A stretch of 64,000 bases of DNA. Source: Alligator mississippiensis (lineage: Eukaryota > Chordata > Crocodylia > Alligatoridae). Below, one piece after another: positions 1 to 12,172 of this stretch (its first letter is position 1; every line of letters starts with the position of its first letter). The stretch is taken from positions 40,805,756 through 40,869,755 of the forward strand of contig NC_081832.1 in NCBI RefSeq assembly GCF_030867095.1, in the 5' to 3' direction. The position numbers and the translations under genes were made by a program. The notes below the pieces were generated by a model that ran no database searches, was not told where the DNA came from, and saw only the letters and a list, made by a program, of their open reading frames with translations.

Positions 1-36
1 ATGCTGTGGAAGACTATCAAAAGCCTTATTAAAGTC
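1..36 (-). repeat. CR1 reverse-transcriptase scrap at the window edge
   Basis: The antisense text of the CR1 motif L-D-F-x-K-A-F-D-x (TATCAAAAGCCTTATTAAAGT). The same stretch occurs at 39733-39760, where it is likewise followed at once by Penelope-like sequence. Confidence 0.5.
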
Positions 37-265
37 AAGGCCAGGTTCTTTGGGTAGATGTGATATCTTTTACTAGACCAACTGAGTAGTTGGAAAAATG
101 TTCTTTGCAAGCTTTTGTGCACAATCACACTCCTTCAGGCATAGGAACAGAAGAGACTCCCTGTGCCTGAAGAAGGGTGATTGCACCCAAAGATATCAGA
201 TTCACCCAAGGAACCTTGTCTGCCTATGTCCTTAGACCAACACAGCTACAACCTACACCCCTAGA
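37..265. repeat. Penelope-like element fragment
   Basis: Carries family landmarks seen at six other places in this window: GATATCTTTTACTAGACCAAC, AGTTGGAAAAATGTTCTTTGC, CTTCAGGC and TCTTAGACCAACACAGCTAC. It shows inverted-repeat structure around an internal CCTGAAGAAGGGTG. No coding sequence remains. Confidence 0.6.
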
Positions 266-3200
266 AATGGTAGAGATAGACATAGTACATGGTGTTGCTA
301 TCAAGGGCTGCAGTAGCTGGGCCTCACCCTGCTGGACTCAGCAGGAGCTGCTTCTGCAGAACAGCTGTTCTTCCATGGTCCTACTCCCTGCCCCCTGGGG
401 GAATGGGTTCCTGAGAGTCCACCCTACTGCCAGGAGCTCAGGCCCAGTTCCTGTGTCCAAATAAAACCAGTTCTGCATATGTTCAGCAGCTTTAATGATT
501 TTAGCTTGTCTATTTACAGTGCAGTTGAACACCAAAGCAATCAGCAGCTGCAGGAGAGGGCACCTGGGCCTCCCCAGTGACCATGTCATTGTCATAACTC
601 ACTCTGAACTAGAATGCACAGGCTTAGAGCTACAAGGGCAGCTGCTTCTATCTTGCTGGCTGCCAGAATCAGGCTCTGGCCCCTAGCTCCTAGCTAGTGT
701 GGAAGAGAAGGCTGCCTAAAGTCAGACAAAAGCCCTGCCTGTTTGCAAGCTGTTTCCCATCTTGGAATCCCAAAACAGGGCTTCTTCAGCCTGCTCCCAT
801 CCAGGTATTAATGAGGTTCCCTGAGGTGGAGACACAGAGCTGGACTGCCCTAGGCAGAACACTTGCAAGTTCCCATCTGTGTGAGTTGGCATCAAGGGGC
901 AATGATTGCTGTTTAGAACAGGAAGAGTTGGAGGCCAGGTCACTGCAGTCGTTTGTTCTGAGCTGCTTCAGGACTGACTCAGCCCATCCTCGGTTCGTAT
1001 GATCTTGGGCAGGGCCCCTGTGGGAGGTGGTGATCTGTCTGGTTCTGCTTGTTCTTGTGAGTACATGCAGAGGGTGTCTGCGCAGCACAACGTAGGGCCA
1101 TGAAGAGATCGCCAACCTACCTTGTTTGGAGTTAGTTCCAGTACCAAAGCTAGACGAGCACAGCACTCCCCCAGCCTAATTAGCCCTGCCTGAAAAAGCA
1201 GGGTAAATGAGCCCATGTGGATTGCTGCACTAGAACTAACTTGGGTGTCTTGGCATGGTGCTACATTGTGCCACATAGCCATACCTATGCATACGGACTA
1301 AACACACCTGGGCTGCTTCAGCATGCCCAGCTCCACTGCCTTAACTTGAGCAGGAGCTGATCCCCATGTTCTGCCACAGTCATGTATGTGCACAGTCTGT
1401 GCCAGTAGCTGATTCACAGCATAGGCACTAGTCAGTTATAAACTGCGTATACACGTACCATGCCATTAGCCCAGCTCTGTCCCACTTGGAATCACTAGCC
1501 ATGGGCAAGAGCATAGAACAGGGCAGTAACAGCTGGGCCAGGCTCTGGGCTGCTGCAGGTCATTTAGACACAAGCAGAAGCTGGGACAGAACATAGCTAT
1601 TCCTTCATGAGGCCGTCTCTTAATCTTAGAACTGCAGCTGACCTGAAGGAGCTACCTGCATCCCAGCACCTCAACTGCAAGGTGGAGCAAGGCTGTTGTC
1701 CAGGGCCTATGATTGAGACAGTTGCTCAAGCACCAGCTGGCAAAGCAGAAGACCCAAGGTGGGGCTGCACCCTTGGACCATGACATGGATCTGAGCAGGC
1801 GTCTTCCCAGGCTGCATGGGGAAGCTGCTATTGCCCTTGCAGTAATAGAAGAGAAGCTGCAGAGCTGGGACAGGCCCCAGTGCACTAAGTCAGGATCGTG
1901 CTGCTGGTATCCTGGTGGTGCCAGGCTGAAGGAAAGAGCTGAAGTTCTCCTTAAGGGGCTAATTTGGGGCTGAGAGACTGTGGCTCTGTCTGCAGCTCTG
2001 TGTGGTGCCTGTTGTGTAGTGGGGGCAGGGGTTGTAAGTCTCAGGTAACTTGATGGTATGAATTTGTTGCCAAGTGCAGTCACTTGTTTATAAAGCAGCG
2101 CATCCTGACATCTCTGTGGCCGTGCCAAGCGTAGTTTAGCTTTTTTGGACTAAGGTTCACCATCACTGTTCCTTTTAAAGACCTGCTGCATCTTTGCCCT
2201 AGGTCATCTTAGGTTGTCTGCATCTCCACTTGGCATCTGGAGCCAGGAGCAGAGAGGAGCTGCAGAAGAAAGAAAAAATGAAACAGAAATGTAGGAAGTG
2301 TTAGCTGTGGAGACAAACTCCACTCTGCCCAGAGACCCACCGCACTACCGCCATCATGGCTGACAGCTGAGCTGTAAATTTTAATCAACCTGAGGAACCC
2401 TGAAGAGGCAGGTATATTGTGGCCTGCACAAGGGAGTGCCCAGGCTTTTGGCAGACAGCTGAAGGCTGGGGCAGCCATGTGGATTCAGTTCCTACCCAAG
2501 TCATGTGGTGACATTTCAGTTAATGAAGCAGAGATGTAGTATGGAAAAAAATGCATCTGGGGCCATTGTCTTTCACTCTTCCCCATCTCCCTCCCTCTCA
2601 TTTCCTCTTCCGCCTGTGGCTGGCCAGCACAGAAATAGCAGCAACACTCAGCACACAGCATTCTGGGAATTGTAGTTCTCTAGTTGGAAGTAAATGTTCC
2701 CATTGCTGGGGGAAAACCCATCCATTTTTTGGCCACCAAAGACCATGTCCAAAAGGCAAAAAAATGCATTTCAGTGGCAAAAAGTGGGGGTCAGTTTTCC
2801 TCTCAAAAGCAGCAAACTCCACTGCTACTCTGCAAAACTAGGCTTCCCAGAGTGCCTAGTGCTCCATTACACATATTGCCCACTAGGTCCTTCCTGGGCC
2901 AGAAACTATGAGCAAAGCAGGCAGAGGAAGGTAGGCAGTAGCCCCAGGGTGAGAAAGCCCTTTCTCAGGTGGCGCCCAGTGCATGTGCGCCTCTCACTTA
3001 CCCCTTGTTACACTACTGAATGGCTGTGCCTTGTCGTCCCTTTCATGGTCCACACATGCACCCATCTGGCTTCTGGAGGGTGATTCTCCAATGCAGGAGG
3101 GGGTGGGGGGTGGTTCCCATACTATCAGAATAGTAGTAAATCTGGATGGGAGTCTGCCTAGGCTGACCTATTTCAGGTGGCCTTTCCCAGTCATTAAGAG

Positions 3201-4779
3201 ACATAAATCTTTCTTAGAAAGGTCTTGATCCAGCTAATCCCCAGCCTTGCAAACCACAACTTAAATGGCAGCAGGTTCCTGCTTAGGCTAGAACAGAAGA
3301 ATCCACTGTCCCCACCCTCTGGGCTGCCTTCTTCCCAGCTGCACGCACCAGCTTGTACTCCACAATATGTACAAGTATGTCTGCTGGCAGAAGGACAATG
3401 ACTATGTCAGGGGTAGAGCCCAAAGGGGTAGGAACCTGGGCAAGAAGGGATGACAGACTGGGAAGGACTCTGAAGCAAGTGATCTACACAAACAGACATC
3501 GGTAAGGATCTGTAACAACGGCACCTACAGGGGGGCGGAGCCTCCATGTACTGGATAATTCCCATAGATGCGACCTTTCCTGTGGGTGATGGTGTTCTCC
3601 AAAGCTGCCTTTTGCCTCCAAAGCTGCCTCTGCCTCATCCCCATTGCATACACAGGCATGGGCCACATTACCATGCTGGAACAGCTGAAAGCCTGTTTTC
3701 TCAGACGTGCAGAGATCTTGAAGAAGGCAAGAGAAGCACACCCACTAGCATAAAAGCAGGAAGAAACCCTGCATCTGTTGTGCCGCATCAGGTCATTCCC
3801 ACCCTGCTCCAATGACATACATAGAAACTCTGCTCCAGCTATCACATATCAGTTGGCTTCTCCCAAGCCACTGACCTGTGTTCTTTCTGATTGTCTCCTG
3901 TGTGAAAAGGTTTTTGGATCCCTAATGGTTTTTAGAACCCTAATGGTTTTTGGATCCCTCTCAGTGTGAAAGAGGAGATGGGAATGTTACAGGAGAAGAG
4001 ACATATAGCCCACTTCCAGCAACTTGCATCATTCTTTCTTACTATAGTGTACTTCTCACTTAGCTTTCAGCCAGCAAAATCCATCCCTTGGCTTCTTGTT
4101 ATCTATCTTCTTTCCAAATCACCATGTCCAACCTTCCACTGAAATGAAGTCACCTTTGAAGGGGAGCACATTAATTGAGCAGCAGCAGGTACAGTAGTCC
4201 AGCACAAGAATGGAGGAATGCTTCATTCTGCTGAAGGGGCAGGGGTAGTTCTAGAGAATCAGAAGGAAGGGCTTGAAATGGAGTTCAGCCAGGAGAATAG
4301 GGTTGATTTTCCTCCTGAGAAAAGTACTATGGGATTCTTAACAACCACAGGAACCTTATATTGACATTATACCTCTCCAAGCATTTGAAAAATGGTACAT
4401 TTAGGAGCAGAGTGGCATCTACATCTAACCCAGGACACTGGGGTCAGAGAGAATCATGCCCACTGAGGCAGCAACTCCAGTTCTTGCAACAGGTGGTTGT
4501 TCTTGGAAGGCTCTGTGAAGAAATCCCCTTCTGAATGTCCCTGTTTGGGTGAATCCAGCTACTCTCCTCTTTTTTTCACCTGCTTGCTCTTTGAGATTAA
4601 CCTGGCCACCCAGGTGACCATGTGGGATAAATTCCTGAGGAGAGGAGGAGCTCTCTGCTCTTCCTCCAGTGGCATTCTGGAACAGGACACAAGCAACAGC
4701 CTCCAAAGATTCTCTGTGAATAAATCAGTCAGTAAAGACCTGAAAACTAGTTAGTACATTAGAACTAAGTAATTCATAT
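266..4779. other. unannotated intergenic stretch
   Basis: No convincing exon, RNA gene or identifiable transposon. Open frames are short and have no recognisable protein content. A small 18-base tandem repeat lies at 3911-3962. Mammalian synteny would place the 3' part of FCHSD1 (plus strand) near here, but none of its SH3 or F-BAR peptides are visible. Confidence 0.5.
3911..3962. repeat. 18-bp minisatellite, about three units
   Basis: TTTTTGGATCCCTAATGG, TTTTTAGAACCCTAATGG, then TTTTTGGATCCCTCTC in direct succession. Confidence 0.85.
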
Positions 4780-5277
4780 GCATGTTAAAAGGGTTGCTGA
4801 ACCCAATATCTATAAGGCTCAACTTATTGTGGTTTGCTCAATGTGTTTTTCTAATGCCTTTGTTCTCTTTCCCCCCTCCCCCCCCCATAAAGGTTTCAGG
4901 TTACAGCATGACTAGCTCTTTCACTGTAAGGGGCTGAGAAGGGGCCTTTCTACTCCCTGCAGAGCTTGGCTGTTTATTGTTTATGCTACCTCAGTCATAC
5001 TTGAGGTTACCCTGGGAAACTTTAGGCTGAAAGAGGCACCAAGAAATATTATTACCTGTGGACAAAGCACCCCCAAGGCTTTCAGGGTCTATGTACCCCT
5101 AACTGAGACCAGTGCTCAGGTGGTGGCAGTGTTAACCTCAGGCTTGCGGGTTTTCTCCTGGAAGGGGCCAGCCAGGTGTAGGCTCCCCAGGGGAGACTCC
5201 TAAAGTAAGATTTTGGGCCTGGAACAGCGAGGCAGGTGGCTTAGCATAGCAGCACCCCCTACTGGGCCGCCACAGGC
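4780..5277 (+). mobile_element. solo or partial LTR, same family as 44028-44765
   Basis: Collinear with the LTR near 44.4-44.77 kb: TTTGCTCAATG, a C-rich tract, ATAAAG as polyadenylation signal, then CAGGTGGTGGCAG, CTCAGGCTTGCGGGT, CAGGGGAGACTCCT and a final CCCTACTGGGCCGCCACA. No internal coding region follows, so it is a solo or truncated LTR. The 5' boundary is approximate. Confidence 0.65.
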
Positions 5278-8200
5278 TCTCACTCAAGTATTTGCAAGAC
5301 TAGAGCCTGCTGGACCTGGGATATCAGAGAACAGCCCACAAGATAGGCCTGGGTAAGTCCCTCATCTCTGACGTGTGTGTCCATATTCACAAGAATGTAT
5401 GTACACTTCTGCTTTAGTCCCTGCTGCCACTGGTAGCAAATGGCACTTGTGTCATGCAGATACTCCTGGGTCCTCCACCACAGTACTCTGTTCCTGAGTG
5501 AAAGGAAGAAAGAAATGTGACAGAAAAGAAAATCAAGTGTTTGAAGAGAGAAGACATGCTGAGGGATTCCACAGGTAGGAAGCAGAGGGGAGCACTTTCA
5601 GACCTGAAAAGAGATCCTCAGCAGGAATTACAGGGCATCAGGTTTCATGAGCATCAGCAGGGCTGAGTGGATCACAGCCCAAAGTAGCCAGGTGTGCTGC
5701 TGGTCTAGACTGGCTAATATATGGCAGTAGTGCTGGATGAGGCCCAGGCCTAAACTAATAAATAACTGATAATGCCCAGACCTTCCAAGCCAATTTACCT
5801 CAGAGAATCCCAAAGGGCCTTACAAGCAGCAGTTTATTAATCCTCAACACAGCCTGGTGAGGTAGGTAAGGGATTAGGGAGTTGCAGAGCAGTTCAAGTA
5901 TGGTGCTGACTTCATAGCCTTACCTCATACTGAGGCTCCTGCTTCTTTGGACCTGAGGCAATGCAACTTCAGCCTCAGCAAAGCACAAGTGGAGTGTAGT
6001 GGCAAGTGACTCCCACAGGCTGTAAGCCACAATGCTGCTTTGCTCTTTTTTGCAGAGCAGCTAAAGTGCAACCCTTCTCAGCCTACCTCCCCAGGGAGGC
6101 CAAGATCCATACTCAGCCAGGATGAGTAATGCAGCAGGGCAAATCAACAGAGTATTCCCACAAAGGGGACAGGAAACATTGTACCATTGCATCCAAGGAC
6201 TTTCATTTGCAGGCTTCTCTAAGATCTGTGTGGTCTCCTGGCCATTAGCATGGAGGTCCTGTGCCTCCACACTTCTTCCCAGATCCTTGTGGCCACTTTC
6301 AAGCCTCTCTACAGGGGCCCCTAGTAAGAGTGAGATCGGGGTTCATGTGGTAGGGTAAGACAATAGAAGAGCAACTGCTGATAGGATCTGTGAAAACTTA
6401 TTTTCTAGAAGCATGTGAGGGGAGGCCCATGCTGCAGAAATCCTGCGCAGGTTATACACAAAATGTGGAACAGGGTGGTTTGCCATACCTGGCCACAAGG
6501 GGCTGACAGCCCTTCCTCCTTCCACCACAGAGTTCAGTCAAATGGGTCTCAAGAACAGAGCCTTTCTAGGAGTATCACTAGGGCTACCCAGCGCAGGCCT
6601 GGGGGAGTGCCAGCTGTGCTTGATTCAGGAAAGGTGAAACTGCAAAGTGAACCAAATTCCTCATAGGGGTCCCCCTTGCAGCCCTGTTCCCTCCCCCAAC
6701 ACAGGTAAAGCTGAGCTTTCAAGGCAATGATGTTCTATTACTAGTAAGTGCATATAGATTCATGGCCTGCATGTGGATTGTGCAGTCTGTGGCAGAAGGG
6801 GAGTGAATGAAGACAGGTTATCATTGTAACCAGTCAGCACCATGGATAGGATATTGTTAAAGTCATTCGGTGAAGGAGGGTAAAAGCAGAGAAACACTGA
6901 TTCTGAGATCAAAGGTGAAAGCAGAGTTATGGGAGAGCTGTAACATCTGCAGACTCTATATACCATCCAAGATGCAAAATTCTGATATCTTAGAGCCTCC
7001 TCTGGGAGGCTGGTTGAAGCTGTCTGAGTTTGTTGTTCTATGTACTCAACAGGCCATGATTAGCTGGTCACTAAATAGGTTATGTGAGAAATTCCTAACA
7101 TGATGAGCTTCTGACATGACATGATGGCCCTTCTGGAAATAAAAAGATAACAAAGAGGATCCTTGGCAACTTTAACATGGAGGCAAATTGAAGCCTAGAC
7201 CCAAGGAGGGACCAGGTCTAGCGGGTTCTGCCTGAACATCTCTGTGGATCTCAGATGTTTCTGAGGGCTTGGTGCCTACATGTATTAGAAGGATGGTCTT
7301 TACAAGAAATGCCCATAGCACAGTTTCATGAAGCAGAGAGACATGGGGGGTGTGAGCCTGAGAATGCAAAAAACGCAGATCCAGATGAGAACTGCAATAA
7401 GGTGAAAAGGAGCCTGGAGTAGAACTATGATGACAACAGGAGTAGGTGGAGAATAATAGAACTTCCTCCTCTCCTTGCAGAACCCCTAGTGTCAACAGTG
7501 AAGCACCCAGAGTGCAATGTCCAGACATATCCTCTACCCTGGTTTCTCATTAGGCAGGAAAGCCACAAACTTGAGAGAACAAGAGAAAATGACTGCTGTT
7601 AGAGCACCAACACAAGAAGAGGGACCTTGCTGGACAGAGATCTCCCTCTGCCTCTATGCCCTGGAAAAGAACAGCAGGCAGCATCCTTTCAGCACAAGAA
7701 GCCATTCCTAACACACTGACCCCAATACCATACTGTTCTCTTATGCCAGGACAGGAGTTGACTTTGGAGACTGATTTGTGTGAAAGAGAGGGTAAGAAAG
7801 TCGAAAGCAAATGGCAGAAGAGTAGCCACTTACTATTAAAATAAAAGAAATAAAAAACCCATCCCATTGGAACTGAGCTTCTGAAGCTAGGGAGATGGGC
7901 AGGAATTCAGCTAGGATGAGATGGGTAGGAATATAAAGAGGAAAGAGGTAAAAAATGTTTCTTGTCTTGATCTGTATACTTTCCTGCTTGCATGTCTGTT
8001 GCTGAACCATATACCCTACTCTCATGCTTGTCTTGCTCTGACTCATTGAATCACATTGTTTAGATGGAAAGCTCTTTGGGACAGGGCTATGTCCTCCAAT
8101 GTGTTTATGTAACACCCAGCAGAACAGAGCCTCAGCAACTAGCAATAACACCAACAACTCTGATGATCCTGACTTTGTAGCATTCTATTTTTAACAAGAA

Positions 8201-8699
8201 AGGTTATTTCCTTTTTTATAAGTACCTGATACTGCCAGCCATTATTCTTTCTTAATATATTTTTGCCTGGCACCTGCAAGGATATTCTCCTTCACTACTG
8301 GAATACAGCCATCACTGGAAGAGGAACCTGTCAGCAGGATGGTGCTGAGCTGTACAATAGCTCTACTGAGAGAACAAAGTGCCCCCACTCTAGATGAAAC
8401 TGCCTAGCAATATGCCTACTATACTTTTATGAAACCTGTCCTGGGGCCCTCTAATGTCCAGAATGACAACATGCAACAGGGTGAACATGCTGTTCATTCC
8501 CCATATGCTCATTGGGTAAAAGGCCACACTCCTTTCTTCCCCTCTTCCCTATCCTTTGAATTTAAATTACTGCTTTCTATTAAGAACCTCTGCTCCCTGA
8601 AGGTTCTTTTATAGCATCAGATGAAGTAGGCTGTTGCTTACAAAAGCTTATGCCTCTCTGATTTATTCTCTAAGGTGCCACAGCTCTATCTTGTGCTAG
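5278..8699. other. unannotated intergenic stretch
   Basis: No gene, RNA or named transposon that I can support. Open frames are all short and lack family resemblance. Confidence 0.5.
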
Positions 8700-8850
8700 T
8701 CATAGAATCACAGAAAAGTAGGGCTGGAAGGGACTGCCAGGTCTTCTAGTCAAATCCCCTGATCAAGACTGAATCATTCCTATCCAAACCACCACATACA
8801 AGTCCTTGTCTAACCTTATCCTAACACTATGCAATCAACCCTGTAGCACA
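8700..8850 (-). mobile_element. CR1-type LINE 3' tail
   Basis: The antisense tail signature CATAGAATCACAGAA, then GGGCTGGAAGGGACTGCCAGG and TCTTCTAGTC. It is truncated after about 150 bases. Confidence 0.75.
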
Positions 8851-9181
8851 ACTATAAGGCCAATTTCCCAAAGACATCAAAAGCACCCTAACCTGCCACA
8901 GGAAACCAAGGGGACAACACTGCTCAGTATCCCCCTCTGCCTCCAAGGAGCAGGGTGAGTGGGGGGGAAGGGGGAGGCAAGGCCAGTGCTGCTGGCCTCG
9001 CCCCCCCAGCTCCAGCCCCTCAGTCCCCATGGTCATGGTGGCGCTCCACTGTGTGTGTCTGTCTGTGCAGGGCACTCTGATTGGTTGTTTCAGTCATCAT
9101 TGTGATTCGCTGCCAAGACAACCCATCAGAGTGCAAATAAAGTGTTACAGACAGACAGACTAAGGTTTTTATTATATTAGA
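8851..9181 (-). mobile_element. Helitron-like 5' end
   Basis: Read on the minus strand it begins at 9181 with TCTAATATAATAAAAACCTT followed by AGTCTGTCTGTCTGT, the same start as the element at 22040. The inner end is unclear and may be truncated against the CR1 tail. Confidence 0.5.
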
Positions 9182-10436
9182 CTAGAATATGGTTTGGAGA
9201 CTAGATTAGGCCTCAGAATCTTTGCTGGTTCCAGATGACCCTTGCTGAATGGGAGGAACATTCTGCCAGTATGTTTTGACAGAAGAATGTCTAAAAGGTG
9301 ACTGGAAATTTCTCCTTTAACTCTGATAACCCCAGAACCAGTGTCTAAGAATTACTGAGCACTGTTGAAGTCATCTGGGGAGAAGGCCAAAGGTATGTTT
9401 GCTCATTTAGATTTATAAAACCTGAGAAGCCTATTTCATGCTTGAGGTGTTCCTGCCAATGATTTAAATAGACAATCAGTATAAACAGGAAAAAGACAAC
9501 AGCAACCTCCCAAAAGTATGACAGTTCTTAAAAAGACTGCCCAGCACTAACAAAAAAAATGGATTATCCCACTCTCTTGAGAAGCAACCCCATCCTTAAA
9601 AGCTCCCTTAAAAAGATCTGCCTTGTCCATGCCTCAGAAGTTAATAGTCAGGCTATTATGACCTAGATTGGGAAGGAAGCAGTTTCCAAACAAAAAGAAT
9701 GAGGAATAAAGACTGAGAAATAAGATGACAAAAAATGAGCCAGGATTTCTCGTAGCCTCTATGTCTTCCTAAACTTCCTGAGGCAGTTAGGGCCCAGGAG
9801 AACACAGACACCAAGGAGATACTAATATCGGTCATGCAAAAGATGTCACAAAAAGTCCCACTTCAGTATGGTTGGCAGATCAGGTGATGGGTTTCTAGGT
9901 CTTGGCTGACTTGGTCCACATAACTCAGTAAGACTGTGATGCTAGTAACCCCTGAAGATATGATAGATTCACTGTCAAGGGAACCTATGAACCAGAGAGA
10001 TACCAAGGTAAATCCACAGGTGGGTTTAGAGAATCACCCAAGCTGAGAAAAGCTTGCAGATCAATAAGGGCAAGCAATCCTTGAATGAAATTAAGACACT
10101 CATCCCAGACAGCAGTATGGCCAAGTTTGAAGACTTCAGGACCACCCTCTTGATGGAGCAGTATACATGAGATGTGAACAAGGGAATCAGTGAAACAGTC
10201 CCTGCTTAATGCCATGGAAGATGGCCATTACCTAGAGAGAAGGCAGTTTGGCAGGGCTAGTTCTGGGGGAGCCATATCTATGTCCAAGATTCCAATCAAA
10301 GTAATGAGTGCCAAAATAAATGATGCCCTAGATTGTACTGCTCAATGTCACCAAGCCCCATGCCTACAGTTCAGGTACTGAGCTCTGAGGAAGGAGATCT
10401 TTAAATAACCAATACTAAAAGGCCTTTTCCTAGAGG
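9182..10436. other. unannotated intergenic stretch
   Basis: I see no gene or identifiable element here. Confidence 0.5.
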
Positions 10437-10742
10437 CAGTGGTTCTCAACCTTCTTAGATTCAAGGCACTCCTCCAAAAATGGCATATCTTAATTTTCAC
10501 TTGTCTTTTTTACTTATTTAGACCTTTTTCACTTATTTTTGAATAAGTTTTTCACTTATTTTTGAATTTTTCTGTTGCAAAAAACTAAGGAAGACCACAA
10601 CATGTCAGAATGTTTTTAACACTATGGATTCCTATATGAAAACTCTGGGTTTATCTTGTGAATCCTGTTTGCACCTCATGGCACACACAGAAGGGTCTCA
10701 AGGCACTCCAGAATGCCAGGGCACCCTGGTTGACAGTCACTG
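10437..10742. mobile_element. short non-autonomous hAT element
   Basis: Begins CAGTGGTTCTCAACCTT and ends with the imperfect inverted form (GGTTGACAGTCACTG). Flanks CCTAGAGG and TGCTAAGG look like a decayed 8-bp target duplication. The text 'AAGGCACTCC' occurs near both ends. No transposase frame. Confidence 0.7.
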
Positions 10743-11344
10743 TGCTAAGGTGACTGAGCCCAGTGGAGTCAACATCAGAACACAAAGCATTATTGCAGTG
10801 AAGATCCTCAAGTCTGAGGCAGAAAAAGAAGGTCTCCCATAGTGAAGATATTCTGGGTGTGAAAACCAGTATAGTCCATACAGTCATGATTTCAAGATAG
10901 GGTCTTTGACTTATGGATTCACTTCTTCCTGAGCTCCAAGGAAAAAATACTTTGCTGGGAATCAGCATCCCTGGAAGCTCAGTAGACTACTGCATGGACT
11001 CTTTTTCTCTGCCAGTCCAGTGTTTGCTGATAGAGCCAGCTTTCTCCCCATTCTTGTTATTGATTTTTTTCAAATGTGACAGAGATCTTAGCCTGTACTT
11101 CCCTCAAAGTACTCTAAGTGCTCACAGTCAATACCTACCATCTTGAAATCCAGTACAGTGCTGGGTATCAAATTTAACTTAGGCCCTCAAAGAGAGAAGC
11201 AGCAGTCTGAGCTGAGCAGGCCAGAAGGCAACATCAGGCTGAGCTGCTCCTGGGATATCTTGGAGGTAAGGGCAGGAGCTATGGGGATGGTTTGGAGGCA
11301 CCTGGTCCTGGGCATGACCTGAAACTGCACTCTGCCAGGGAAGG
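10743..11344. other. unannotated stretch
   Basis: Nothing supportable seen. Confidence 0.4.
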
Positions 11345-11935
11345 GTGGTCTGAGGCTCCTAGTGGCATGCAAGCCCCCAGGAAATGCCACACCAGTTAAC
11401 ACCCCCCCTCCTCCCGGGGAAAAGTGAGGAGGAGTGCCTTATAACCCTAGTCCCTGCCTATGGGTGGGTTACCAACACTGGAAGGGAGTGGGGCCAGGCA
11501 AGCCCAGTGTTGGGGCTGCCTGAGCCCAGTGTAAAGGCCAGGCACAATGGCAGCCACCTGAGCCTACAGGGTGAGAGACCCCAGTGTTAGGGGCCAGGCA
11601 CGGCAGCAGCCACCTGAGCCTATAGGGTGGAAGACCCTGGGAGTGTGAAGCAGCCTAGTGAGGGGCAGAAGGCCCAGTGAGGAGCTGAGTGTGTAGAGCG
11701 ACCCAGTCGAGAGTGGTAAAGATGAGTAGCCCTAGTGAGGGGCAGAACCACTGACTTGGAGGAATAGATATATCAGATGGGACAATATGGAAATACCGGC
11801 TGTGACAGTAATACTGGAATTGACAATATGGAAATACTGGATGTGACATTGAAAGAGCTGCGAGGCATGGGACACATGTAAAGGGAGGTCAGAGAGTGTA
11901 CTTAGGACCCTGTTATCAAGAGGTTGAACAATGGG
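11345..11935 (+). repeat. dispersed repeat with internal tandem units (related to 61160-62000)
   Basis: Shares with 61.16-62.0 kb the order AGAAATGCCA-type start, CCAGTTA, GAGTGCC, GGGCCAGGCA...GCAGCCACCTGAGCC, AGGGTG..AGACCC and GCGAGGCATGGG. The phrase GGGCCAGGCACGGCAGCAGC is repeated internally. It may be the non-coding part of an LTR element; class not proven. Confidence 0.5.
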
Positions 11936-11974
11936 CAGCCTCCCACCTTAGAAATAACATTCATATTATTTTCA

Positions 11975-12172
11975 TCAAGGTGTGGCAGGAGAGTGAGGTG
12001 GGGGTTTAGCCCAGAACAGATGGGCGGCTGGCACTGAGAACTGGCCCTGAAACGTTAGCCTGTTACAGGGTGGTTGCAGCCAGCTTCCATGAAGCATGAT
12101 CCTGAATGTCATTTCAATGTCTGGAGTAGGGAGATCCACTCCCTGTTTCTGAGATCCCTTTGCAAAGGAGAC
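11975..12172 (-). CDS. RELL2: probable RELL2 terminal coding exon
   Basis: Begins after ATTGCTCAG with VSFAKGSQKQGV, in phase 0 with the donor at 12473. Mammalian RELL2 ends HQVSLPQGAGSM, so a QQ|VSFAKGSQ junction is a reasonable match. Here the frame runs 65 codons to a stop rather than about ten. The pyrimidine tract before the acceptor is weak and I see no canonical polyadenylation signal close downstream, so the readthrough stop at 12366 remains a real alternative. Confidence 0.5.
   Translation of the reverse strand, partial: VSFAKGSQKQGVDLPTPDIEMTFRIMLHGSWLQPPCNRLTFQGQFSVPAAHLFWAKPPPHSPATP

Noticed and set aside
3900..3965. CRISPR-like array
   Set aside because: Three adjacent 18-base units without spacers, in a vertebrate genome; a minisatellite.
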